From: Nocardia niigatensis NBRC 100131
GTDB taxonomy: Bacteria > Actinomycetota > Actinomycetes > Mycobacteriales > Mycobacteriaceae
Assembly (NCBI RefSeq): GCF_000308655.1
Contig: NZ_BAGC01000035.1
Span: 124,001 to 188,000, forward strand
Reading direction: 5' to 3'
DNA length: 64,000 nt
Below, one piece after another: positions 53,225 through 62,443 of this stretch (position 1 is the first letter of the stretch; each line of letters starts with the position of its first letter). The notes beneath the pieces were generated by a model. That model made no database searches and was not told the DNA's origin. It worked only from the letters and a program-made list of their open reading frames with translations. Both the position numbers and the translations under genes were made by a program.

Positions 53225-54355
53225 TCAGCTCGGGCCGAGCAGGTCGAGCATCCCGGAAACGGCTGCGGGCCAGGTGAATTGCTCGGCCCGGCTGCGGGCG
53301 GCCAGGCGGCGTTCGGCGGCCGGGCGGGACAGGACGTCGGTGACGGCCTCGGCGAAAGCCCTCGGGTGATCGGCGGCCACCGCGCCCGCCTCGGCGGTGA
53401 TGATGTCGGCCAGGGCCGAGGAGCGGCTGACCACGACCGGGGTGCCGGCGGCGAGGGCCTCCAGCGCGGCCAGGCCGAAGGTCTCGTGCGGGCCGGGGGC
53501 CAGGGAGACGTCGGCGGTGGCCAGCAGCGTGGCCAAAGCGGTTCTGTCGTGGATGAATCCAGCGAAGTGGACGGTGGGGCGGCCGTCCGGGAGCGGGGGA
53601 ATGGTGCGGGCACGGCGTTCGAGAGCGTCGCGACGCGGACCGTCGCCCGCGACGACCAGCCGGGCCTCGAGTCCGCGACGGCGCAATGCGCTCACGGCGG
53701 CGATGCTGCGGTCGACCCGCTTCTCCACCGACAGGCGGCCGCAATGCACCAGCAACGGGTAGTCGTCGGCGCCGAGATCGGTGCGCAGGCGGTGATCATG
53801 GCGGTCCGGCCGGAACATGTCCAGATCGACGCCGAGCGGGACGAGTTCGACATTCTCGACGTCGATACGGTGGAATTCCTCGCGCGCGAACTGGGTGGTG
53901 CAGACGACCACGTCGTAGTCCTCGGCGGTGCGGCGGTTGGCGGCGTCGGCGGCTCGGCGGGCGATCGGACCGGGCATGATCTGGCCCAGCAGCCGGTCGA
54001 GGCGCTCGTGGGAGATCATCACGCCGGCGATGTCGCGGCGGCGCGCCCAGCGGCCGAAGCCACGCAGAGTCAACCGGTCCGACACCTCCAGCACATCGGG
54101 CCGCAGCCCGGAGAGCGTGTCCGCGACCCGGCGCGGGTCCGCCGCCCGATAGCCGCCGGTCCACGGAATCTGCGGCGCGGGCACTGTGATCCGCAGGACC
54201 CCGGTCGCCAGCACCTCCTCCGCTCGCTTCGGCCCTGGCACCACCAGCACCACCTCGTGTCCGGCGGCCGCGTATCCCGCACCCAGGTGATGCAACGCGG
54301 TACGCAAACCACCCGACCGCGGACCGTAGAAGTTCGCCAGCTGAACGATGCGCAC
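53225..54355 (-). CDS. GT4-family glycosyltransferase (mannosyltransferase-like)
   Basis: 376 residues, GT-B fold: MRIVQLANFYGPRSGGLRTALHHLGAGYAAAGHEVVLVVPGP at the start, central VELVPLGVDLDMFRPDRHD and LLVHCGRLSVEKRVDRSI, and the C-terminal E-x7-E-like HETFGLAALEALAAGTPVVVS. The last motifs resemble actinobacterial GDP-mannose-dependent enzymes of lipomannan/phosphoinositide mannoside synthesis; the donor is an inference. GTG 54355 start with weak RBS. Convergent with the COQ4-motif gene (gap 16 bp). Confidence 0.88.
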   Translation of the reverse strand: MRIVQLANFYGPRSGGLRTALHHLGAGYAAAGHEVVLVVPGPKRAEEVLATGVLRITVPAPQIPWTGGYRAADPRRVADTLSGLRPDVLEVSDRLTLRGFGRWARRRDIAGVMISHERLDRLLGQIMPGPIARRAADAANRRTAEDYDVVVCTTQFAREEFHRIDVENVELVPLGVDLDMFRPDRHDHRLRTDLGADDYPLLVHCGRLSVEKRVDRSIAAVSALRRRGLEARLVVAGDGPRRDALERRARTIPPLPDGRPTVHFAGFIHDRTALATLLATADVSLAPGPHETFGLAALEALAAGTPVVVSRSSALADIITAEAGAVAADHPRAFAEAVTDVLSRPAAERRLAARSRAEQFTWPAAVSGMLDLLGPS

Positions 54356-54527
54356 GAGGCGATCGTGCAGGGCAACGGGTTACCGACGGCACCCCCGGTG
54401 CCAACAGCACATGAACACCCGCGAAAGACCCCGAAAACCGGGCGTCGTCACCGGCCCGCACCCGACCGGCCGAACCTCGCACCCCCGAATCGGGCACCGG
54501 CGAACCGCGTGGTTCGCGTGCGGCTAC

Positions 54528-54538
54528 TGGTCTGGCCG
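54528..54538. promoter_or_regulatory. FadR-type half-degenerate operator before the gntR gene
   Basis: TGGTCTGGCCG matches 9 of 11 bases of the perfect site TGGTCTGACCA found before the aldehyde dehydrogenase gene. It lies 37 bp before the regulator's ATG, suggesting autoregulation. Confidence 0.45.
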
Positions 54539-54574
54539 CTTGACCTGTCGAGTGGGCGCCTTTAGCGTTCGGGC

Positions 54575-55297
54575 ATGGCGTTCAGGCGGATCGACCGGCG
54601 CACGGTGCCGGATACCGTGTTCGAGCAACTCGTCGGCGAGGTGCTGGACGGGGAGTTGGCGCCGGGGGCCGCACTGCCGGCGGAACGGGCACTGGCGGAG
54701 ACCTTGGGGGTCTCGCGGCCGACAGTGCGTGAGGCGCTGCAGCGGCTGGCGCACACCGGGCTGGTCGAGGTGCGGCAGGGCGGCTCGACCACGGTGCAGG
54801 ACTTCCGGCGGCACGCGGGGCTGGAGATGTTGCCGCGGTTGCTGATTCGCCAAGGGGAGCTGGACCACACGGTGGTGCGGTCGATTCTGGAGACGCGGCG
54901 GGCGCTCGGGCGCGAGGTCGCGGGCATGGCCGCCGAACGCGCCGGGGACGGGTTGGCCGAGCTGTTGCACTCGGAAGTGGATGCCCTTGCGGCGCAACAG
55001 AATCCGGTGGAACAGCAGATGTCGGCGGTCACCTTCTGGGATCACCTGGTCGATGGCGCGGATTCGATCGTGTACCGGCTGCTCTACAACGATCTGCGAG
55101 CGGTGTACGAACCCGCGGTGGAGGCGCTGGCGGTGCTGATGGCCGACGAGGTGGGCAGCACCGACCTCTACCGTGGCCTGGCCGAGGCGGTCATCGCGGG
55201 CGACGCGCAGACGGCGCGGGCGACGGCGGATGCGCTGCTCGCGATCGCGGTCGAATCGTTCGATGCGTTTCTGCGACAGGCACAACCCGGCGCGTAG
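54575..55297 (+). CDS. GntR-family regulator, FadR subfamily
   Basis: 240 residues. Winged HTH VFEQLVGEVLDGELAPGAALPAERALAETLGVSRPTVREALQRLAHTGLVEVRQGGSTTV (~15-73), then the all-helical FCD-like C-terminal domain (VVRSILETRRALGREVAGMAAERA). FadR-type proteins sense acyl-CoA or organic acids. It precedes the aldehyde dehydrogenase/GMC cluster, whose promoter holds the FadR consensus, so it is the likely regulator. ATG 54575. Confidence 0.92.
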   Translation: MAFRRIDRRTVPDTVFEQLVGEVLDGELAPGAALPAERALAETLGVSRPTVREALQRLAHTGLVEVRQGGSTTVQDFRRHAGLEMLPRLLIRQGELDHTVVRSILETRRALGREVAGMAAERAGDGLAELLHSEVDALAAQQNPVEQQMSAVTFWDHLVDGADSIVYRLLYNDLRAVYEPAVEALAVLMADEVGSTDLYRGLAEAVIAGDAQTARATADALLAIAVESFDAFLRQAQPGA

Positions 55298-55312
55298 ACC
55301 ACGGCCCGCGAA

Positions 55313-55594
55313 TCAGGTCGCGGGCGCGCGGATCAGGTCGTAGACATACGAGCGCTCGCCCTTGCGGCTCACCCAGACGCCCTCGGGCGGGAGGTCATCG
55401 CGACCCGCGTCGTCGAAGGGGCGCGCCGACACCACCCCGGACTCGGTGCACACCACCCAGCCGTAATCGGGTAGCCGGCAGCACCGGATATCCAGGTCGA
55501 CCCGCCGGTACGACGGGAAACCGCCGGCCTCACCGCCCCGGACGAATTCGTAGGTCGATCCGTCCACGCGCCGCACGAATGTCACTTCGGCCAT
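55313..55594 (-). CDS. Small hypothetical protein
   Basis: 93 residues from ATG 55594 (ATG 55621 adds nine). The sequence is beta-rich, with VTFVRRVDGSTYEFVRGGEAGGFPSYRRVDLDIRCCRLPDYGWVVCTESG and a similar C-terminal YVYDLIRAP, hinting at an internal repeat. No known motif, no signal peptide, weak RBS. Divergent from the aldehyde dehydrogenase gene and convergent with the FadR-type gene. Confidence 0.55.
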   Translation of the reverse strand: MAEVTFVRRVDGSTYEFVRGGEAGGFPSYRRVDLDIRCCRLPDYGWVVCTESGVVSARPFDDAGRDDLPPEGVWVSRKGERSYVYDLIRAPAT

Positions 55595-55682
55595 CTCGCC
55601 ATCTTCGGCGTCCAGGAGCATCGGCTCAACCCGTTCGGCGCCCGGCGCTGCGGTCTTGTATTTCGACACACGATCGATATAT

Positions 55683-55711
55683 TGGTCTGACCACTTGGCC
55701 ACCAGGCCAAG
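55683..55711. promoter_or_regulatory. FadR-consensus operator plus adjoining palindrome before the aldehyde dehydrogenase
   Basis: TGGTC-T-GACCA (55683-55693) fits the FadR consensus TGGTNNNACCA exactly. It is followed directly by CTTGGCC-ACCA-GGCCAAG (55694-55711), a 7+7 palindrome. The pair ends 29 bp before ATG 55741, a typical repressor position. Confidence 0.7.
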
Positions 55712-55740
55712 TCCATCTGCTCGGACAAGGCGGTAGGCGT

Positions 55741-57264
55741 ATGACGCCCTCTCTGCGATCGCGACGCGACGCACCCGGCGAGCTCCCGGACACGGGTGCC
55801 ACGGCCGGGATGCTCGAGCTTGCACGGGAGGCGCAATTCGCATGGGGCGCGCTGACCGTGGCCGCGCGCGTCCAGATGCTGGAAACGCTGCCACAGCTGC
55901 TGTTCGACCGGATGGATTGGATCGCGGAGGTCATCGTCGCCGAGAACGGCAAGCCGCGCGCCGAGGCGCTCGCGCACGAGGTCGTGCCGGCGATCGCCCT
56001 GGCTCGCCATCACCTCGACAGTGCGGTCGCGACGCTGGAAGCGACCCGGATCAGCTCGGCGACCGCGCCGTATCGGAAGGCCATGCGCACACATCGGCCC
56101 TACGGGGTGGTGGTCGCCATCGCGCCCTGGAACCTGCCGTTCCTGATTCCGTTCAGCCAGGTGCTACCCGCGCTGATCGCGGGGAATGCGGTGGTGCTCA
56201 AGCCTTCCGAGCTCACGCCCCGGGTCGCCGCGGCGCTGGTCGAGCTGATCGGCGATTGCGGATTGCCCGCCGGGCTGCTGCAACTCGCGCTCGGCGACGG
56301 AGCGGTCGGAGCCGAGCTGATCGCCGGACGACCGGACAAGGTGCTGTTCACCGGTTCGGTGGCCACCGGGCGCACGGTGATGGCGGCGGCCGCGCGATTC
56401 CCGATTCCGGTCGGGCTGGAACTCGGCGGGATCGATGCCGCGATCGTGCTCGACGATGCCGACCTGGAGTTCACGACCTCCGCGGTGGCCTGGGGCGCGA
56501 ACTTCAATGGGGGACAAGCCTGTTGCTCGATCGAGCGGGTGCTGGTGCACGAGTCGCTGCACGACGCGTTTCTGGTCCGGCTCGAGGACAAGGTGCGACG
56601 CATCGATGTGGGGCGTGATCTGGCGCCGGCCATCGATGACCGGCAGCAGCGGGTATGGGAGCGGCATCTCGCGGCAGCGCGGCAAGACGGCGCGCAGGTA
56701 CGCGGCGGAGAACCGTTGCGGGACCGCCATATTTCGCCCGCGCTGGTGAGCGGCGCGGGAGTCACGGAGACCGACGCGTGGCGGGAGGAGACCTTCGGGC
56801 CGGTGACGGCGGTCGCGCGGTTCGGGTCCGACGACGAAGCCGTCGCGCTGCACAACGCGACCGAGTACGGGCTCACCGCGAGCGTGTTCTCCGCCGATGT
56901 CGGGCGCGCCCGGGCGCTGGCGCAGCGACTGCGGGCGGGTGCGGTGTCGATCAATGATGTTGCGGCGACGATGTATTCGACACCCGAACTGCCGTGGGGC
57001 GGGGTCGGACGGTCGGGCTTCGGCCGCTCGCACGGGGTGGACGCGCTGCTGGATGCGAGCTGGGTCCAGGTGCTGGATCTGCCGCGCGGCCCGGCGTCGG
57101 GACCGAAGCGGCCCTGGTGGTATCCGTACGGGCCAGAACTCGAGGACGCCATGCGGGAGCTGGCGTCCAGTGTGGTCACGCCCCGGGCCGTGGCACGGCT
57201 GCGAGGATACGGGCGGGCCGGTCACCTGCTGCTGGGCATGCTCAGCCGGCAGCCGAAACTGTGA
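55741..57264 (+). CDS. Aldehyde dehydrogenase
   Basis: 508 residues. YGVVVAIAPWNLPFLIPFSQVLPALIAGNAVVLKPSE, NAD-binding FTGSVATGR, general base Glu227 in LELGG, and nucleophile Cys261 in NGGQACCSIER. The usual GGK after the base is GGI, an odd substitution. The C-terminal ~60 residues (PYGPELEDAMRELASS...GRAGHLLLGMLSRQPKL) form an extension. It converts an aldehyde to an acid with NAD(P)+, presumably downstream of the GMC oxidoreductase. First gene of the cluster; the next starts 13 nt later. Confidence 0.94.
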   Translation: MTPSLRSRRDAPGELPDTGATAGMLELAREAQFAWGALTVAARVQMLETLPQLLFDRMDWIAEVIVAENGKPRAEALAHEVVPAIALARHHLDSAVATLEATRISSATAPYRKAMRTHRPYGVVVAIAPWNLPFLIPFSQVLPALIAGNAVVLKPSELTPRVAAALVELIGDCGLPAGLLQLALGDGAVGAELIAGRPDKVLFTGSVATGRTVMAAAARFPIPVGLELGGIDAAIVLDDADLEFTTSAVAWGANFNGGQACCSIERVLVHESLHDAFLVRLEDKVRRIDVGRDLAPAIDDRQQRVWERHLAAARQDGAQVRGGEPLRDRHISPALVSGAGVTETDAWREETFGPVTAVARFGSDDEAVALHNATEYGLTASVFSADVGRARALAQRLRAGAVSINDVAATMYSTPELPWGGVGRSGFGRSHGVDALLDASWVQVLDLPRGPASGPKRPWWYPYGPELEDAMRELASSVVTPRAVARLRGYGRAGHLLLGMLSRQPKL

Positions 57265-57277
57265 AGGAGAGGGATCG

Positions 57278-58306
57278 GTGAAGAAGCACGTCATGACCGC
57301 CATCGCGCAGAACGCTCCGCGGCTGCGGGCGAACACCGATCACGTCGAATCGTGGTTCGTGCGCGCCAACGACCCGCATTCGCCGCGGGCGGTGTGGATC
57401 AAGGCGACCGTACTCACCTCGGGTGACGGGACCGCGCTGGCGCAGGCGTGGTGCAGCGTCTTCGACGGGCAGCGGACTCACGCATGGTGCCTCGACGTTC
57501 CCTTGGCGGCGGCACAATTCGACACGCATCCGATCGGGCAGGACATCACCGTCGGTCCGTTGACCCTGTCGCTGACCGGGCGCGGCGGCACATCCGGCGG
57601 CAAGCTGTCCGATGCCGCCCAGACCGTCGCCTGGGAGCTGAGTTTCAGCAAGGTGGCGGGCCTGGGAGAGCCGATGTCACTGCTGCCGAGCGACCGGCTG
57701 CTCGATACTCCGGAACCGAACAACAAACTGGTGACACCGTTTCCGGTGCTGACCTGCGCCGGCCGGCTGGAGTGGCAGGGCGAGCACTGGGATCTGACCG
57801 GCTGGCACGGGATGCAGGGCCACAACTGGGGCCGGGAACACAGCCCCGAATACGCTTGGGGCCAGTGTGTTTTCACCGAGGCGCGGAGTGGTGAGCCCTT
57901 CGCGGTGCTGGAAGCCGCCTCGGGCCGTACGAGCATCGCGGGCCGCACCTCGCCGCTGCTGTCCATGCTGGTCGTCCGCCGTGGAGACGAGGAGTTCCGG
58001 TTCGACCGGATCGTCGACCTGTGGCGGCAGCGCCCCCGCCTCGAATTCCCCACATGGACGCTGCGCATGCGTGGCCGCCACGGCACCGCGGAACTGCGCA
58101 TGCACGCCGAGCCCGAGCAGATGGTGTGCCTGGCCTACCGGAATCCGGCCCGCGCCACCAGTTACTGCCTCAATTCCAAGACCGCCGCCGTCTCCGTGCA
58201 TGTCGCCCCGATCAACGGCAACGCCTTCGAGCTGCGCAGCCCGCACGGCGGCGCGCTGGAATTCCTTGTCCCGCAGCCGGTTGCGTCGGTGTCCCCGATC
58301 GTCTGA
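57278..58306 (+). CDS. CrtC/AttH-like lipocalin-fold protein
   Basis: 342 residues. WDLTGWHGMQGHNWGREHSPEYAWGQCVFTE (centred near 190) is the GHNWG...W signature of CrtC (hydroxyneurosporene synthase)/AttH-like double-lipocalin proteins. Another beta-rich half precedes it. CrtC hydrates a carotenoid double bond; here the substrate may be another isoprenoid or lipid. GTG 57278 follows GGAG at 8 nt. It lies between the aldehyde dehydrogenase and the GMC oxidoreductase (gaps 13 and 11 nt). Confidence 0.75.
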   Translation: MKKHVMTAIAQNAPRLRANTDHVESWFVRANDPHSPRAVWIKATVLTSGDGTALAQAWCSVFDGQRTHAWCLDVPLAAAQFDTHPIGQDITVGPLTLSLTGRGGTSGGKLSDAAQTVAWELSFSKVAGLGEPMSLLPSDRLLDTPEPNNKLVTPFPVLTCAGRLEWQGEHWDLTGWHGMQGHNWGREHSPEYAWGQCVFTEARSGEPFAVLEAASGRTSIAGRTSPLLSMLVVRRGDEEFRFDRIVDLWRQRPRLEFPTWTLRMRGRHGTAELRMHAEPEQMVCLAYRNPARATSYCLNSKTAAVSVHVAPINGNAFELRSPHGGALEFLVPQPVASVSPIV

Positions 58307-58317
58307 GAGAGCCCGCT

Positions 58318-60684
58318 ATGCCTTTGACCTTCTTCGAGACCATGCGCGGTGAGCTCTACGACGCCGACGGCGTAGCGCATCACGTGGCCATGGATCTGCG
58401 CTGCGAATCCGGGCACGCGCGCGGATTCGTCACCAATGGGCGCGCCCGCATCACCGGCACCATTCGGGCCCTGCCCTGGGTCGACGGCGCGGCCGTGCTC
58501 GGCGCGCTGGTGGCCCTGCCGGTCACCAAGCGGCTGATGCGCTACGAGATCGAGTTCCGTGACAACGAGGGCCGGGCCTGGCGGCTGAGCGGACGCAAGG
58601 ATGTCCGCTGGCTGCGAGGCGCGCACGCCGGCCTCACCAATCTCGCCACCACGCTGTCGCGCGAGGGCGAGCAGGTCGCGCAGGGGCGAATGCAGTTCTT
58701 CGCCAACGACTATCCGAGTTTTCTGCGCTCGTTCCAGCCGTGGGTGTCGCTGCGCGCCGACCTGCCCGAAGGCGGCCATCCGGCCGGGATCCTGGGCCCT
58801 GGACATCGCGAGACCCTCGCGGCACTGGCCGAGGTGCTGATCGAGCCGGGCGGGTCGGTACCCCCGGTCGACGCCGACACCATCGAGCGGGCCGACAGCT
58901 TGATCGGCGCTATGACCCCGCTCATGCAGTCCGGGCTACGCGCGGCGCTGCGCGGATTCGATGCCGCGGCCCGCGCCGAACACGGCAAACGCGCTGCGGC
59001 ACTGCCTGTTCCGCAACGTCACGCGCTGGTCGAGGAGGCGCGGCGCAACAAGGCCCTGCGGCATGCGGTCGAGGCGGTGGAGACGCCGGTGCGGATCGCG
59101 CATTTCGGTGACCGCCGCTACCTGGATGCGATCGGCGCACCGCGCTACGACGAACCCGTACTCGAGCAGCGGCCGGGCTGGATGGCCAATGTCACCACCC
59201 CGACCGAACTGTCACAGCGGGAGACGGTCGACTGCGATGTCGTGGTGATCGGCACCGGTGCGGGCGGTGCGGCGGCGGCCGCCAGGCTCACCGAGCACGG
59301 CCTGGGCGTGGTGATGGTCGAGGAGGGCGAGTACGCCGGTCGCGCCCAATTCCGCGGGGATCTGGGGGAGCGCACCCAGAAGTACTGGCGCGATGGCGGA
59401 TACAACCTCGCGCTCGGCAATACGGTGCTGGGCGTGACCACCGGACGGCTGGTGGGCGGGACGACCGCCATCAATTCCGGCACCGCCTTCCGCACCCCGG
59501 ACGCGGTGCTGCGGGAATGGCTCGACCTGGGCTTCCCCGCCGACTTCGCACCCGACGCGTTCACGGCCTACCTGGACGAGGTCGCCGCCGAATTGGGTAT
59601 CGCCCACGCCGATCCCAGATATCTGGGCCGGGTCGCGCAGATCATCGGCGCGGGTGCCGACGCCCTGGGCGCGGCGCACGGTCCGCTGCCGCGCAATGCG
59701 GTGGGCTGCGATGGCCAGGGCCAGTGCGTGCACGGCTGCCCGACCGAGGCCAAACGCTCGAGCAATGTCAGCTGGGTGCCGCGGGCCTTGAAGGGCGGCG
59801 CGCAGCTGTTCACGCGGCTGACCGTCACCCGAATTCTGTTGTCGGGCAACCGCGCCACCGGCGTGCTGGCCGAGGGGCAGGACGCGCACGGTGCCGCGCG
59901 GACGGTGGAGATCCGCGCCCGGGCGGTGGTGGTCGCGACCGGGACGCTCATGACGCCGCTGCTGTTGCGGCGCAACGGCCTGAGCCTGCCCGCGCTGGGA
60001 CGCAATCTGTCGGTGCATCCGTCCCTCGGCGCGGTGGCCATGATGCCCACGCCGGGAACACCGTGGTCGGGGATCCCGCAGGGGTATCAGGTGGAGGGAC
60101 TGGGCGATCCGCTGCTCACCTTCGAAGGCGTCTGCGTCCCACCGCAGTTCGCGGCCGGCGCCCTGCCGTTCCACGGCGCGCGGCTGACCGAGTGGATGAA
60201 CCGCTGGGCCCACACCGAGCAGTTCGGCGCGATGGTGCGCGACACCGGCACCGGCAGCGTGCATCACGGTCCGGGCGGGCGGACCCTCATCCGCTACCAC
60301 CTGACCCCGCGTGTGCAGGCCGCGCTGCAGCACGCCTGCGCGGGCCTGGCCGAGCTGTTCCTGCGCGGCGGGGCCGAGCAGGTGGCGCTGCCGCTTGCCG
60401 GGACCCCGCCGATCCGCACTCTCGATCAGGCGCGCACGGTCGCCGAGATCCGGTTGAGTCCGCGGCAATTCCGCATGATAGGCCCGCATCCGCTGGGCAC
60501 CGCCCGGATGGGCCGCGATGCCCGGACCGCGGTGGTGGACTTCGATCATCGGGTATTCGGCACGACCGGTCTGTACATTGCCGACGGTTCGGTGGTCCCG
60601 ACCTCGCTGGGTGTCAATCCGCAGGTCACCATCATGGCCTTCGCCCTGCGCGCCGCCGATCTGATTGCAGGCAACCTCAATTGA
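58318..60684 (+). CDS. GMC-family oxidoreductase with long N-terminal extension
   Basis: 788 residues. The N-terminal ~150 residues are beta-rich (TMRGELYDADGVAHHVAMDLRC, MRYEIEFRDNEGRAWRLSGRKDVRW) and a helical linker follows. The flavoprotein part begins with CDVVVIGTGAGGAAAAARL (~308-326), includes GRLVGGTTAINSGTAFR, CDGQGQCVHGCPTEAKRSSN, and ends with HPLGTARMGRDA...GLYIADGSVVPTSLGVNPQVTIMAFALRAADLI, the GMC/cholesterol-oxidase C-terminus. It oxidises an alcohol to an aldehyde or ketone with FAD. Paired with the aldehyde dehydrogenase, it implies alcohol-to-acid oxidation of a hydrophobic substrate. Confidence 0.92.
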   Translation: MPLTFFETMRGELYDADGVAHHVAMDLRCESGHARGFVTNGRARITGTIRALPWVDGAAVLGALVALPVTKRLMRYEIEFRDNEGRAWRLSGRKDVRWLRGAHAGLTNLATTLSREGEQVAQGRMQFFANDYPSFLRSFQPWVSLRADLPEGGHPAGILGPGHRETLAALAEVLIEPGGSVPPVDADTIERADSLIGAMTPLMQSGLRAALRGFDAAARAEHGKRAAALPVPQRHALVEEARRNKALRHAVEAVETPVRIAHFGDRRYLDAIGAPRYDEPVLEQRPGWMANVTTPTELSQRETVDCDVVVIGTGAGGAAAAARLTEHGLGVVMVEEGEYAGRAQFRGDLGERTQKYWRDGGYNLALGNTVLGVTTGRLVGGTTAINSGTAFRTPDAVLREWLDLGFPADFAPDAFTAYLDEVAAELGIAHADPRYLGRVAQIIGAGADALGAAHGPLPRNAVGCDGQGQCVHGCPTEAKRSSNVSWVPRALKGGAQLFTRLTVTRILLSGNRATGVLAEGQDAHGAARTVEIRARAVVVATGTLMTPLLLRRNGLSLPALGRNLSVHPSLGAVAMMPTPGTPWSGIPQGYQVEGLGDPLLTFEGVCVPPQFAAGALPFHGARLTEWMNRWAHTEQFGAMVRDTGTGSVHHGPGGRTLIRYHLTPRVQAALQHACAGLAELFLRGGAEQVALPLAGTPPIRTLDQARTVAEIRLSPRQFRMIGPHPLGTARMGRDARTAVVDFDHRVFGTTGLYIADGSVVPTSLGVNPQVTIMAFALRAADLIAGNLN

Positions 60685-60792
60685 CCCGATCGGTCCGGTC
60701 GCCCCTCTGGCGCAGCACCTGCGATCTTGGTAAAGATGGCTGGAAGCACAAAAGGGGTGATCCGGATCATTCCGGAGAATGGGGACGAATCA

Positions 60793-61014
60793 ATGGACGC
60801 CAGAGCCGAACTGGAACGGGAACTGGGTGGATCCCTCGCCGCGCTCGACCTACTGAACGAGGCCGAGACCGCCGACCTGCTGGCGATCTTCCAGCAGGCG
60901 AAGCGCACCGAGAACATCGCCATGGTCGAGGCCGTCGACAAGACCGTCGGCGCGCTGCCATGGCCGTTGCGCACGGCCGCCAAGAAGATCATGTTCGGCA
61001 ACAAGCTCGGGTAG
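60793..61014 (+). CDS. Small helical protein of the oxidoreductase cluster
   Basis: 73 residues, predicted all-helical (LGGSLAALDLLNEAETADLLAIFQQAKRTENIAMVEAVDKTVGALPWPLRTAAKKIMFGNKLG). No known motif. ATG 60793 after GGGGACG is preferred over an earlier start. It ends 5 nt before the next gene and is probably co-expressed with it. The C-terminal MFGNKLG part is basic and may face a membrane or lipid. Confidence 0.65.
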   Translation: MDARAELERELGGSLAALDLLNEAETADLLAIFQQAKRTENIAMVEAVDKTVGALPWPLRTAAKKIMFGNKLG

Positions 61015-61019
61015 GGGCC

Positions 61020-62243
61020 ATGAGCGACCTGGTCACCCGCGCCCAGATCACGCTGCTGTCGCGGACACTGCACGTCCCCGAGGACAAGCTCGCCCATCTC
61101 GAGAAGCTCGGCGCCGCCAACCTGCACGAACTGCAGGAACGCATGGCGAAGGTGATGTTCGCCGAGCACAATGCGACCTTCTCGCGTTTGTCGCTGCTGG
61201 TGCCCGTCATTCCGCTGAGCATTTCGCTGCCGCTGGTGCAGCGGATGGTGCCGCCGGTGATGGCCGGGCGCGCCGCCGGGGCGATCGGGGTGGATCATCC
61301 CAAGAAGGCCGCCGAGGCGGTCGGCATGCTCGATCCCGGCTACGCGGCCGAGGCCGCGCCCTATATGGATCCGCACAGCGTCGGGCAGCTGGCCGATATC
61401 GCGCCGCCCGGGCCGGTCATGCGGATCATCAACGAGCTGCTGCGGCGTGGGGACTACATCACCGCGGGACCGTTCCTGGCGTATGCGACACCGACTCTGG
61501 TGCGCGCTGTCGAGCAGGACGTCCATGACGACGAGGGCCTGATCCGGTCGGCGTCGTACTCGTTCTCGGGTGAGAACATCAGCGTCATCATCCGGCATCT
61601 GCTCACCGGCGAGGGGCGGCGAGTACCGAAGCTGGCGCGCACCATCGTGCAGGGCTCCAAGGAGTTGCGGCTGGCCGCGCTGTCGGTGTTCGCGCGCTGC
61701 GACACCGATGTGGTCGTGGCGATCGGGGACATCCTCTTCGATGTGGGGTCCGCGGACGAGATCGCCGATCTGATCGAGACCTTCCTCGCCGCGGGCGCGA
61801 TTCCGGAGACGCTGCGGTTCGCGGGCCAGCTGAGCCCCGCGGCCCTGGATCTGCTGGCGGCCAATCCGATTCTGGCCGACGCGGAGTCCGTCGACGCCAT
61901 CGCGGGTGCGGTCGACGGCAGCGCCGAGGCCGCGGTCTGGCGGGGGCTGCTGGAACTGGCCGAGCGGACCGAGCCGGGCGTCTCGCGCCGTATCGGCGGG
62001 GTCATCTCGCGGTTCGATACCGCGACACTGACCGGGCTGGCGGCACTGGCGGCGACCGCGCATCTGTGGCCGCCGCTGCTGAAGGTGCTGGCCACCGCCG
62101 AGCCCGACGCGCAGTCGCGGATCGGGGAGCTGTGGTCGCCGCTGCCGGCGTTGGAGCGCAACGAGATCGAACAGCGCATCGCCGACCTCGGGCTGAACGA
62201 GCAGTTGGCGACACTGACCGCAACATTGCAGCTCACGCAATAA
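61020..62243 (+). CDS. Helical-repeat protein, MgtE_N-like, function unknown
   Basis: 407 residues. Repeated helical pairs with DP/LLP turns (AAEAVGMLDPGYAAEAAPYMDPHSVGQLADI, ADEIADLIETFLAAGAIPETLRFAGQLSPAALDLL) loosely resemble the MgtE N-terminal superhelix. One hydrophobic stretch (SRLSLLVPVIPLSISLPLVQRMVPPVMAG, ~53-80) could associate with membrane. Last gene of the FadR-type regulated run. I do not recognise its role; conserved position suggests it serves the oxidoreductases. Confidence 0.7.
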   Translation: MSDLVTRAQITLLSRTLHVPEDKLAHLEKLGAANLHELQERMAKVMFAEHNATFSRLSLLVPVIPLSISLPLVQRMVPPVMAGRAAGAIGVDHPKKAAEAVGMLDPGYAAEAAPYMDPHSVGQLADIAPPGPVMRIINELLRRGDYITAGPFLAYATPTLVRAVEQDVHDDEGLIRSASYSFSGENISVIIRHLLTGEGRRVPKLARTIVQGSKELRLAALSVFARCDTDVVVAIGDILFDVGSADEIADLIETFLAAGAIPETLRFAGQLSPAALDLLAANPILADAESVDAIAGAVDGSAEAAVWRGLLELAERTEPGVSRRIGGVISRFDTATLTGLAALAATAHLWPPLLKVLATAEPDAQSRIGELWSPLPALERNEIEQRIADLGLNEQLATLTATLQLTQ

Positions 62244-62443
62244 CGTGGAAAACCCGCCGAACATGCCGAGGCAGGCGTCGTCCCGGTGTCCGTGCCGATT
62301 TGCGGCGGTGATCGCAATTGGTGAAGACCTTCGCTCGAATTGATCGTTTCCGCAGGTCCGGTCTGCGGCTGTAGTGGAGGGCACCAGTTTCCACTGGAGG
62401 AAGCCGACACCGAGCCGGGCGGACCCGCCCTCGGGAGAACACC

